This document shows positions 1-8,000 of a stretch of DNA of 64,000 bases, piece after piece (the first letter of the stretch is position 1; every line of letters begins with the position of its first letter). Under the pieces are notes generated by a model. It had not been told where the DNA came from. It saw only the letters and a list, made by a program, of their open reading frames with translations, and made no database searches. A program made the translations under genes and the position numbers. Source of the DNA: an uncultured Christensenellaceae bacterium (GTDB lineage: Bacteria > Bacillota > Clostridia > Christensenellales > UBA3700); contig CALWKW010000002.1 of assembly GCA_944381365.1 (NCBI GenBank), positions 449,952-513,951 on the forward strand, read 5' to 3'.

Positions 1-2492
1 GTTCTCGGCTTTATGCTGAGCTTGGGCTTTTCGTCATCGTCTTTGGGCTCTTCTATTTTTGTATCTGATGTATGTCCAAAATCGATTACGCCTCTTTGTC
101 TGGGGGTGATAGATATTTTGACAGGTTCATCGTCAAATTGAGGTTCTACTATTTTGCCGTCTTTTCCTATCTCTATATCATCAGAGCCGAGCTTTGAGGT
201 CCTTCCGAGACTAGATGTGCCCAATGACGGCATTATCTTAGACTCGTCATCCTCGTCAAAAGGCTCTTCTATAATATCTTTTTTGTTTGATTTTTTCTTG
301 GTATTTGCTTTCTTCTTTTCGCCGTCTTCTTTGATGTTTTTTCCGCTCAAATCGGGCTTTTCTTCCAAGTCGTCATACTTGCTCTTTTTGAGGGCTGAAG
401 GTATGGCATCGAGTTTTAACTTGGGCTGATAGAATTTGATACCTTTTTCTATCTCGCTTATAGGTGCCAAATCAAACCACATGCTTGCATTATCCTCATA
501 CCACAAAGGATAATTGGTACCCCAGATATTGTTTTCAAGCAAGAATGATATGCCTTCTTTGCTGTCCTCAAACACATTGTCAAATCTCAAAAGCTTTCCC
601 CTTCCAAGCGATACGGGTATGCTCTGAGCGGGGACAAGTCTGTATTTCTTGCCTTCCATGGCAAAGTCGATATGCTCTGTGACTGAAAGGTTTCTTCCTC
701 CGTTTGGTACCACATTATAAGGGTTTACATCCACTCCTAATTTGCGATAGATAATATCGTTTTGTTCGGGACTTATGCCCAAATGCAACCATATCTCTTC
801 GGGAAGTCTGCTCACATCTTTGTCCGTCCATTCAAGTCTTAATTGCATGCTTTCGCCATAGAAGATATATTGCACGGTAAGATTTCTCGGCATACCGAGC
901 TGAGGCATTACCTGTTTTTTGCCGGCGAGTTTTACCGTAATTCTCTCAAAGTCAGCCGTCTTGTCATATACCGCATCTACGAAGTTGTAAGGGAAAACGC
1001 CCTGCGGATAATACTTGGCTACTTTCTTGAGTTTTGGTCTGCCGAAGTCGGGTATCGCCCAAGTAAAGTTCTTCCACAAATCTCTTTGATAATGCTCGAG
1101 CCAATAGTCGTATTCTTCAGGTCCTATGCTTTTGTAATCCACAAGACTCGAAGTATTGTCTTTTATGATATATTTGTTGTTGTACAAAAGATTTTTGGGA
1201 GCTCCGTAGCCGTTTATTTCCATCTTCCATTTGCCACATTTTATGCTGCTGCCTATACCAAGCTCCTTGCCCTCGGGATAAGTACATTCCTTTGGTCTCA
1301 ACATCCTTAATTTTGCCGCAGCTTCTCTATAAAGCTTCATAGGCAAAGCTTCGATGGCTTTTGTGATATATTCTCTTTGTTCTGCCCATGACATTTCCAT
1401 GCGAGAATATCTGCCTTTTCCGCTCTTTTTCGCCATATAATCTCTTAAGAAGGGCAAGCGGAAAATTCCGTATCTTTTTATTTTTGCATCGGCTTTTCTA
1501 GCCTCGAGAAAATCGGGCTTTAAGTAATTGTCATAATCTCTGAAAGCATTGAGTATGCCTCGTCCTGCGGTATGTTCGATAAGGCACAAAAGATTTGAGC
1601 TGAATGTCTTATAAGCCTCGCTGTCGGGCGAAATGAGTTTTTTCCTCAGCCATTCGCTACGCATATCCTCGAGCATTTTTACAGCACCGTATTTGTAGGG
1701 ATCGCTGCTTATGCCGTGAATCCACGAGTCGCCTATCTCCTGCTCCACGACAGGCAAACTGTCTTTTATCTGCCAAAGCTTTTCTGCAATATCATCGAGC
1801 GTACCTGCCATGACATTGCAGTCTTTGAATTGTCTTTTTATTTTGTTGAAATGCTTCAAAGTCTTTTTGGCATCGCTGGGGCCGCAGTTGTCCATTGAAT
1901 GGTCAATGACAAGCACATCTTCCAAAAGGGGATGCATGAAAGTTTTGCCATAACTGCCTTCATAGATTACCACTACCTGACTGTCTCCCGACTGCCATAC
2001 AAAACAAGGCGGCACATCGGGTATTGCCGAGCTTTTGTTGACGCCTATATGCAAAAGTTTGATACCGTATTTTGCAAGCAAAGGTACAATGCCTATTGTA
2101 TGTCCGGGGACATCTGTCATCTTGGCGGATATAGTATTGCGATTAAACTTTTTGTCGAGCTCTTTTACTATCTTGAGTCCGTCCTCAAAAAGCGTCATAT
2201 CAGCCAACTCGCTCTGAATGGTAAAAGGCATTGCGTGAGCCACTATATCCCCACGCATACACGCATCTTCAAGTGCCTTGGCTCTCGACTTATCCTCGTC
2301 TTTGAGTGCGGCATCTATAAGCCATGAGCCCAATGTCCAGATAAATTTTCTGCCGTCTTTGTTTACCTCTTTAGCTACTTCGATAGCTTTGGGTATATAC
2401 TGCTCCATATATTTTTCCAAAACTCTTTTCGCAAGATTTGTATATCCCAAATCAAGGTGTGTCTTGGATACTATATATACATTTCCCTTCAT
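1..2492 (-). CDS. DUF5054 family protein, GH38-like, 3' end outside window
   Basis: At least 830 residues are open to the window edge with no stop. The N-terminus carries KTHLDLGYT near residue 10, the His-x-Asp metal-site pattern of GH38/57-like alpha-mannosidases, and MTDVPGHTIG further in. The overall layout fits DUF5054 proteins. No signal peptide is seen, so it is probably cytoplasmic. The ATG at 2492 is preceded by GAGGCGGG. The last ~120 visible residues are a charged, low-complexity tail rich in Lys, Asp, Glu and Pro, unlike the catalytic part and probably disordered. It is the last visible gene of a GntR, mannose-6-phosphate isomerase and ROK kinase run, so release of mannose from a glycan is a reasonable inference. 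Substrate is unproven. Confidence 0.75.
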   Translation of the reverse strand, partial: MKGNVYIVSKTHLDLGYTNLAKRVLEKYMEQYIPKAIEVAKEVNKDGRKFIWTLGSWLIDAALKDEDKSRAKALEDACMRGDIVAHAMPFTIQSELADMTLFEDGLKIVKELDKKFNRNTISAKMTDVPGHTIGIVPLLAKYGIKLLHIGVNKSSAIPDVPPCFVWQSGDSQVVVIYEGSYGKTFMHPLLEDVLVIDHSMDNCGPSDAKKTLKHFNKIKRQFKDCNVMAGTLDDIAEKLWQIKDSLPVVEQEIGDSWIHGISSDPYKYGAVKMLEDMRSEWLRKKLISPDSEAYKTFSSNLLCLIEHTAGRGILNAFRDYDNYLKPDFLEARKADAKIKRYGIFRLPFLRDYMAKKSGKGRYSRMEMSWAEQREYITKAIEALPMKLYREAAAKLRMLRPKECTYPEGKELGIGSSIKCGKWKMEINGYGAPKNLLYNNKYIIKDNTSSLVDYKSIGPEEYDYWLEHYQRDLWKNFTWAIPDFGRPKLKKVAKYYPQGVFPYNFVDAVYDKTADFERITVKLAGKKQVMPQLGMPRNLTVQYIFYGESMQLRLEWTDKDVSRLPEEIWLHLGISPEQNDIIYRKLGVDVNPYNVVPNGGRNLSVTEHIDFAMEGKKYRLVPAQSIPVSLGRGKLLRFDNVFEDSKEGISFLLENNIWGTNYPLWYEDNASMWFDLAPISEIEKGIKFYQPKLKLDAIPSALKKSKYDDLEEKPDLSGKNIKEDGEKKKANTKKKSNKKDIIEEPFDEDDESKIMPSLGTSSLGRTSKLGSDDIEIGKDGKIVEPQFDDEPVKISITPRQRGVIDFGHTSDTKIEEPKDDDEKPKLSIKPR

Positions 2493-2683
2493 AATCCCGC
2501 CTCTTTTGTCAAAATTGATATTTTGTTATAGACATATTTTATCATAATTTATCATTGGCTTCAAGACCAAATTGTATATTTTAAAAAGAAAGCCTTAAAG
2601 CACTTTTTTGCTTGACCTATATACTCGATTATCTCAAAACTATATTGGCCTTTATTTGACTTATCTCTTTTTCTATATTGATT

Positions 2684-3550
2684 TTAGATTTGCATATCTT
2701 TTATCAAAAAATATGCTCCTAAAAGATTTGCTTCTTCTTTAAAAGCAGATATTTCGAGTGTTGCCTGTTTTTTGCCTGAATGCAAAGTGCTGAGCTTTTC
2801 GTACTCACAGTTTATCTTGTCAAACAAATCCTTATTTTGGGATATCGCTCCTCCGAGATAAATTGTCTTTATATCATACATAAGTGTTGCATAATATGCT
2901 TTTAATGCCACTATCTGGCAATACTTATCTATTATCTCAATAGCTTTGACATCGCCTTTTTTTGCCATTTCACTGACAAAACAAAAATCGCCTTTTTTGC
3001 CTAGAGAATAGTCTTTGCTTCTTTTAAGGCTGTTGGCAAAATAGTCGCTTATGTACTTTTGTCCGTCAAAAAATTCCGGCATAGCAAACATGCTTCCCGC
3101 CTGATTGTTTGCTCCTCTTAAGATTTTTCCGTCAATGACCACGCCGCATCCCAATGACGAGCCCAATGCAAAAAACACAAAGTCGTTTATGCTTTTATCT
3201 CCTAGTATTTTTTGACAAATCGAGGCACATCTCGCATCATTTTCTATCCTGACGGGACAATGATATTTTTCTTTTAAAAAATTTACAAATCTGCCGTCCG
3301 CCGTACACTCTATTGTCTCAAATCCTTGAGAAATACCCTCTTTATTCCAAAAGCCTCCGCTCGATATACCGATGCCGTAAAGATTGTCGGGTTTTATAGT
3401 AGAACTGACTTTTTCTATAAGTTTATCATAATCATATATGGTATTCCACTTTCCGCTTTCCTCGATATTGCCGTCAATAAAATACGCATACTTTGTATAA
3501 GTCCCGCCGATATCCAAAACAAATATTTTTTCTTTCATATATTCGCACAT
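2684..3550 (-). CDS. ROK family sugar kinase
   Basis: This 288-residue protein phosphorylates a hexose using ATP if it behaves like its family. It opens with the ROK phosphate loop DIGGTYTKYA at about residues 13-22. The catalytic region IENDARCAS lies near residue 100 and the second phosphate loop GSSLGCGVV near 130. There is no helix-turn-helix, so it is an enzyme rather than a NagC-type repressor. The usual ROK zinc cluster (CxCGxxGC) is not visible after NQAGSMF, so it belongs to a zinc-less subgroup. AGAGG sits six bases before the ATG, inside the end of the upstream gene, only two bases downstream of that gene's stop. Next to a mannose-6-phosphate isomerase gene, mannokinase is the best guess. 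Confidence 0.8.
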   Translation of the reverse strand: MCEYMKEKIFVLDIGGTYTKYAYFIDGNIEESGKWNTIYDYDKLIEKVSSTIKPDNLYGIGISSGGFWNKEGISQGFETIECTADGRFVNFLKEKYHCPVRIENDARCASICQKILGDKSINDFVFFALGSSLGCGVVIDGKILRGANNQAGSMFAMPEFFDGQKYISDYFANSLKRSKDYSLGKKGDFCFVSEMAKKGDVKAIEIIDKYCQIVALKAYYATLMYDIKTIYLGGAISQNKDLFDKINCEYEKLSTLHSGKKQATLEISAFKEEANLLGAYFLIKDMQI

Positions 3551-3552
3551 TT

Positions 3553-5268
3553 TCAGCCTCTCACATAGGCTTTTATGGTGGCAAGTTTTTTGCCCTTGGT
3601 CTTTTTTGTAGGTCTTATGATATAATCTCCCGCATCGGCAGGCAATATAAATGTCTCGGCATAATGCACGACAAAAGGCTCGAAGCTATTGTCGGGACTT
3701 ATGATTTCTGCCTCTTCGCCCTCTACAAGATTGAGCACGTTCACGCTTCTGTCGGATTTGTGTAGCACTTCATCGCAAAACCAATGTCTTCTCGTCTCCA
3801 AAAACTCTCTCTCGTGCAAGCCCGTCTTTTCTTCGGTAAAAGTGTCTGTCTTGTTTATTGTGTTTACTTGACCTACAAGATTTTTTGCTATCCAATCGGT
3901 ATCTCTTGAAAAGTCTATTACTCGGCTCCCGTGTCCTATATTTATCGGGCGGGGCTTGCCGTCAAGTCCCAATCTTCCCCAATCCCACAATTTGAAAGTG
4001 AATATATAAGGTGTGCTGGATATCTCGAGTACCATTGCGTTGCTGCCCGAACAATGTATCGTACCCGCAGGGATAAGAAAATGGTCATGCTTTTTTGCGT
4101 GCCAGCGATTGATGTATTTTTCCACATCAATCTCGTCTGTATTTTGTGCGTTTTGCAATGCTTGTATAAATTGATTTTTGTCGATATCCTTTTTTACTCC
4201 CAAAAATACCGAGCCGTCATCTTCGCAATCGAGTATATAATAACTCTCGTCCTGCGTATAGTGCATATTGAAAGTTTGCTGAATATACTCTGTGGTAGGA
4301 TGCACCTGCAAGGACAGATTTTGTCCGCACATGGTATCGAGAAAATCAAATCTTATGGGAAACTCATTTCCAAACCTTGCCTGTACTCTCTCGCCCAAAA
4401 GATTTTTTGCAAAAAACAAAACCAAATCTATCGCAGGCATTTCCACTCTTACATTACCAAAGTCATAATACATGCTGTTTTCTTCAGGTACGCAATCAAA
4501 ACACCATGCAAAGTTTTTTTCTCTCTTGTCAAGACCGCATACATCTTTCATCCATTGTCCGCCCCATACTCCCGGATCAAAATAGGGCACCACTCTGAAA
4601 GGTCTTTTTACCGTCTTTTGCATGGCATAAAAATAGTCTTTTAGTGAAATGACTTTGGGACAAGAGATATCGTTTGTATCCACAAAATAATCTATCTTGT
4701 CAATAAATCTTACTTTGTGCTTATCTCCTAGTCTCCATTCAGAAAAATAACCTCTTTTGAATTTTGTCAGAGGGTCTTCATTGTAATTGTCGCAGTTCCA
4801 ATTGGGCGTGCCTTTTCTGAATCTTAGCTGACTTTCCCATCTCGCAATCGAAGCGTGAAGCACAAGTCCTTCTGAATAGACAAGCAAAGCTCCCACTCCT
4901 ATTACAAGCACTTTTTTGTCGCTGTTTTCTATAATTTTTCTTTTGTCCTCAATCTTTTCTTTTATAAAATAGTCGTCAAGAAAATCCGTGGTCATTAGAC
5001 CGAAAATTCTGTCATTTGTGAGCCACCTCTGCATCTTATCGGTAAGATCTTGATTTTTGTAGGCACACTCATCGCTCAATATGACAATGTCATACAAGTC
5101 TTTTATATTATCAAGCAAAGACTTTGTGTCTACGATAGGATAACAATCAAATATCGTCACCCTCTCTTTGGTATTTTTCAAAATTTCTCTCAGATTTTCA
5201 AATCCCTCAAAAGCATTTCTGTCGACTGATATCGAGGGGTATTTGTCATAATTGCCAAAACCTTTCAT
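3553..5268 (-). CDS. class I mannose-6-phosphate isomerase with extra N-terminal domain
   Basis: The C-terminal ~350 residues are a type I phosphomannose isomerase that interconverts mannose-6-phosphate and fructose-6-phosphate. Visible zinc-site elements are LSLQVHPT (Gln, His), the Glu of DESYYIL and the His of PAGTIHCSG. The protein is 571 residues, while simple ManA proteins are about 310-390. The first ~200 residues form an additional domain with VLVIGVGALLV and a later RWESQLRFR stretch, which resembles a degenerate nucleoside-kinase-like fold without a Walker A loop. That assignment is inference. The ATG overlaps the stop of the GntR gene by four bases (ATGA), so the two are translationally coupled. 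Confidence 0.85.
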   Translation of the reverse strand: MKGFGNYDKYPSISVDRNAFEGFENLREILKNTKERVTIFDCYPIVDTKSLLDNIKDLYDIVILSDECAYKNQDLTDKMQRWLTNDRIFGLMTTDFLDDYFIKEKIEDKRKIIENSDKKVLVIGVGALLVYSEGLVLHASIARWESQLRFRKGTPNWNCDNYNEDPLTKFKRGYFSEWRLGDKHKVRFIDKIDYFVDTNDISCPKVISLKDYFYAMQKTVKRPFRVVPYFDPGVWGGQWMKDVCGLDKREKNFAWCFDCVPEENSMYYDFGNVRVEMPAIDLVLFFAKNLLGERVQARFGNEFPIRFDFLDTMCGQNLSLQVHPTTEYIQQTFNMHYTQDESYYILDCEDDGSVFLGVKKDIDKNQFIQALQNAQNTDEIDVEKYINRWHAKKHDHFLIPAGTIHCSGSNAMVLEISSTPYIFTFKLWDWGRLGLDGKPRPINIGHGSRVIDFSRDTDWIAKNLVGQVNTINKTDTFTEEKTGLHEREFLETRRHWFCDEVLHKSDRSVNVLNLVEGEEAEIISPDNSFEPFVVHYAETFILPADAGDYIIRPTKKTKGKKLATIKAYVRG

Positions 5269-5993
5269 TTATTGCTAAGCTCCATATAATATTCGTATTT
5301 TTCGGCATCGTACTTGCATACCGAGTATTCTATAAGTCTGCCTTTTGTATAGGCTTTTCTTTTCATGACGAGAATAGGATGTTTTTGAGAAGATAGTCCC
5401 AGCATGGCTTTTGTCTTTGCGTCAGCAAAATCGGCTGATATGCTTTGTTTTACCATATCTATTTCTATACCGCACTTTTTGTTTATCTTGTCATAGAGTG
5501 AGTCATAAAAATCATTGTCGTCATAACCGAGATTGAGCCCAGAATCGAGATAAGTGACAAAATATCCCACGGGAGTGCCGTTGATACATCTCACTCTCTC
5601 CAAAACATTGAAATAAGCGGATTTGCTTTTGTCAAAAAGCTCTGCGATAAAACCCGAGACTCTTTTTCTCTCTATATGAGCAAAGCTTGTAGAAGGCACA
5701 ATCCCTCTTTCTTTCATTTCTTCTGTAAATCCCTGAATTTTGAGCAAAGGCTCATTGATTTTTTCGTCCGCCACGACTGTGCCTTTGCCTTTTATTCTCT
5801 TTATTTTGGCTAGGTCTTCAAGTCTTGCCAAAGCACCTCTTATGGTAATTCTGCTCACATTGTATATATCGCAAAGCTCAAATTCGCTTGGCAAAATATC
5901 GCCTTTTTTGTATTTTTGATTGTTTATGTCATCTTCAATCTTTTTGCTCACATAAAGCCAAAGCGGAAGATTGCTGTATTGAATGTCCTCCAT
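5265..5993 (-). CDS. GntR/HutC-type transcriptional regulator with UTRA domain
   Basis: The 242-residue protein has an N-terminal winged helix (about 10-75) with the GntR pattern GDILPSEFELC followed by VSRITIRGALARLE. A UTRA effector domain follows (about 95-240) with FTEEMKERG and a final LIEYSVCKYDAEKYEYYM block typical of the HutC branch. Ligands of such domains are often sugar phosphates. It is the first gene of the run into the isomerase and kinase, so it probably senses a mannose or related phosphate and controls its own operon. GAGGTG precedes the ATG. A palindrome lies between its promoter and start. Confidence 0.88.
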   Translation of the reverse strand: MEDIQYSNLPLWLYVSKKIEDDINNQKYKKGDILPSEFELCDIYNVSRITIRGALARLEDLAKIKRIKGKGTVVADEKINEPLLKIQGFTEEMKERGIVPSTSFAHIERKRVSGFIAELFDKSKSAYFNVLERVRCINGTPVGYFVTYLDSGLNLGYDDNDFYDSLYDKINKKCGIEIDMVKQSISADFADAKTKAMLGLSSQKHPILVMKRKAYTKGRLIEYSVCKYDAEKYEYYMELSNK

Positions 5994-6006
5994 AATTGCA
6001 CCTCGT

Positions 6007-6018
6007 ATGTTATAACAT
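6007..6018. promoter_or_regulatory. palindrome ATGTTATAACAT, candidate operator of the GntR operon
   Basis: A perfect 12-bp palindrome lies between the -10 box and the start codon of the GntR gene, where a repressor would block transcription. A related half, ATGTTATA, occurs about 90 bases further upstream at roughly 6098. Binding by the adjacent regulator is inferred. Confidence 0.5.
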
Positions 6019-6034
6019 CTTAACTAATTTTACC

Positions 6035-6063
6035 ATTATACCTTCTCTTTAGTCAATATTCAA
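6035..6063 (-). promoter_or_regulatory. promoter of the GntR-manA-ROK operon
   Basis: On the minus strand TTGAAT (6063-6058), a 17-base spacer and TATAAT (6040-6035) match the vegetative sigma factor consensus, about 40 bases before the GntR start codon. Confidence 0.65.
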
Positions 6064-6209
6064 AAACCCGGCAAAAAATTATAAAACATGATAGTTTGTA
6101 TGTTATATGAAAAATATATTTTGTTTGTATATTAAATTTAAAAGTATTCTAAAATTGTAAGATAGATATCTTTCTGTTTATATAATAAAACAGATACAAA
6201 TAAAAATAT

Positions 6210-6242
6210 CAACAAAAAAGAAATGCGACCTTTGGGTCGCAT
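6210..6242 (-). terminator. terminator after the fucosidase gene
   Basis: An 8-bp stem (ATGCGACC with GGTCGCAT, loop of four) is followed on the minus strand by a T-rich run, 26 bases past the fucosidase stop. Confidence 0.8.
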
Positions 6243-6267
6243 AATCTTTGTATCGTGTTTATCAAAT

Positions 6268-7842
6268 TTATTTTGCATAAAGCTCTACGCTTCTTATGAC
6301 AGGCACTGATCTAGATTGTTTGATGACTACTCTTACAAGATTTGTCTTGGGAGCGTTTTCAAACATAAGAATGCGTCTATTTCCGATGACGGTACTGTCT
6401 CCTATAAGTTGCCACTTATCGCCGTTTTTTACCCATACTTCGAATGCTTCTACTCTCTGAGAAAATCTCGTATCCTCTCTTATGTCAAATCTGTAAAGCT
6501 GTGTCTCTTCTTTGAGATGGAAGTCGAGAATATATTCGTTGTCTTCAAAAGTATATCCGTCTCTTTGAGTATTGAGAAGATTGTTAAGTTGAGGCTTTGA
6601 AGTCATTGTCTTGTTGTCGCCGACTTCTATTGATTCTACCGCGATAGGCTTTGACTTGCTGTCAGCTATCGCCTTTCCGAAAGCTCTTAAGACTGCTTCG
6701 TCCTTCTTGTCGATAAGTCCGTCCTTGTTGGGAGGTACATTGAGCAAAAGACTGCTGTTGCCGCCTACCGATGTATAGTAGATTTGCAAAAGATGCTCCA
6801 ATGTCTTGGGACTTTGATACCAATGATAGAACCAGCCTTTTCTAATGCTTACATCGACTTCCGCAGGTCGCCATGCCAAATCTTTGTATTGCTCCAAAAG
6901 TTCTCTGCTTCCGAGGTCTCTGTCCTCATCGCTTACTTTTTGAAGTTCGTCCGCTCCGTCCTCGCTTGTCTGGAAATTATCGTTTTTTGCATTGGATACG
7001 CTCACCACGCTCCATTCGCTCTCTCTTGCAATACCTGCCTCGTTGCCTACCCATCTGACATCGCTGCCCTGAATAGCAGTGACGCAATTAGGTTGCAATT
7101 CATGAATAAGCTCTTCATATCCTTCGATATCGTATTCAAAGCCCTCTTCGAGTTCTGCATCTTCGCCCAAAGCTCCATCCATCCATACGCAGAATATTTC
7201 GCCGTATCTTCCGTCAAGAAGTTCGGTAAGCTGTCTTTTATAAAAATCATTGTATTCATCTGTACCGTAGCATTCTGCATTCATGTCCCAAGGAGAAAGA
7301 TATATACCCATCTTAAGTCCGTATTTTTTGCAGCTTTCCGCAAGCTCTGCCACGATGTCGCCTTTGCCGTTTTTATAAGGGCTGTTTTTTATACTGTGTT
7401 CTGTCGTCTCTGTCTGCCACAGACAAAAGCCGTCATGATGCTTTGCCGTAATGATTACGCCTTTGCTTCCCGAAGCTTTAAGTATTTCGCACCATTGGTC
7501 GGTATTGAGATTTTTGGGATTGAATTTTGAAGGAGATTCATTACCTTTTCCCCATTCATCTCCCGTAAAAGTATTCATACCGAAGTGAATAAAATTGTAA
7601 TACTCGAGCTCCATATAGTCGAGCTGTTTTTGAGAAGGAGTGACACTTATAAGTCTGTCCACTTCTTCGCTTTCTTTGTCATAGCCGTTGTTGGTGTTTC
7701 CGCAGCCTTCCAAGAATTCTTCGCCCTCTTTATAAGTCTTTGTGGGCACTTCATAAAAATTATAATTTTTGCAAGCCGTAAAGAGTATTCCTAAAATCAT
7801 AATAATCACCACTGATACGCAAATTAAACTTTTCTTTTTCAT
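6268..7842 (-). CDS. secreted alpha-L-fucosidase lipoprotein, GH29
   Basis: About 524 residues from the ATG at 7842, chosen because GAGGGG precedes it and the signal peptide starts there. A lipoprotein signal ends in ILFTAC, so the enzyme is tethered outside the cell. The GH29 core shows YNFIHFGMNTFTG, then AKHHDGFCLWQT, a typical GH29 block. VWMDGALG contains the Asp in the position of the family nucleophile. The C-terminal ~130 residues look like a beta-sandwich carbohydrate-binding domain (LYRFDIREDTRFSQR). It should release L-fucose from mucin or other fucosylated glycans. It is expressed from its own promoter and ends in its own terminator, separate from the mannose genes but functionally matched to them. 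Confidence 0.9.
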   Translation of the reverse strand: MKKKSLICVSVVIIMILGILFTACKNYNFYEVPTKTYKEGEEFLEGCGNTNNGYDKESEEVDRLISVTPSQKQLDYMELEYYNFIHFGMNTFTGDEWGKGNESPSKFNPKNLNTDQWCEILKASGSKGVIITAKHHDGFCLWQTETTEHSIKNSPYKNGKGDIVAELAESCKKYGLKMGIYLSPWDMNAECYGTDEYNDFYKRQLTELLDGRYGEIFCVWMDGALGEDAELEEGFEYDIEGYEELIHELQPNCVTAIQGSDVRWVGNEAGIARESEWSVVSVSNAKNDNFQTSEDGADELQKVSDEDRDLGSRELLEQYKDLAWRPAEVDVSIRKGWFYHWYQSPKTLEHLLQIYYTSVGGNSSLLLNVPPNKDGLIDKKDEAVLRAFGKAIADSKSKPIAVESIEVGDNKTMTSKPQLNNLLNTQRDGYTFEDNEYILDFHLKEETQLYRFDIREDTRFSQRVEAFEVWVKNGDKWQLIGDSTVIGNRRILMFENAPKTNLVRVVIKQSRSVPVIRSVELYAK

Positions 7843-7885
7843 TTTCCCCTCTTCAAAAAATATAAATGATAATATCGACAAAAAT

Positions 7886-7914
7886 ATTTTATCATAAATA
7901 AAACACCTTTTCAA
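7886..7914 (-). promoter_or_regulatory. promoter of the fucosidase gene
   Basis: Minus-strand TTGAAA (7914-7909), a 17-base spacer and TAAAAT (7891-7886), about 45 bases before the start codon. Confidence 0.6.
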
Positions 7915-7956
7915 GAGCTTTATCACTCATACAAAATTATTTAAAAAATCGCAACA

Positions 7957-7985
7957 AAAAAACGGGATTGCTCCCGTTTTTTGTC
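7957..7985. terminator. terminator after ftsH
   Basis: AAAACGGGA pairs with TCCCGTTTT around a four-base loop. T runs follow on both strands, so it could work in both directions. It lies just past the ftsH stop. Confidence 0.8.
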
Positions 7986-8000
7986 ATATCTTTTATTATA

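Noticed and set aside
7843..7926. 28-residue N-terminal extension of the fucosidase
   Set aside because: The ATG at 7842 has a strong ribosome site and begins the signal peptide; the promoter -10 lies inside the extension.
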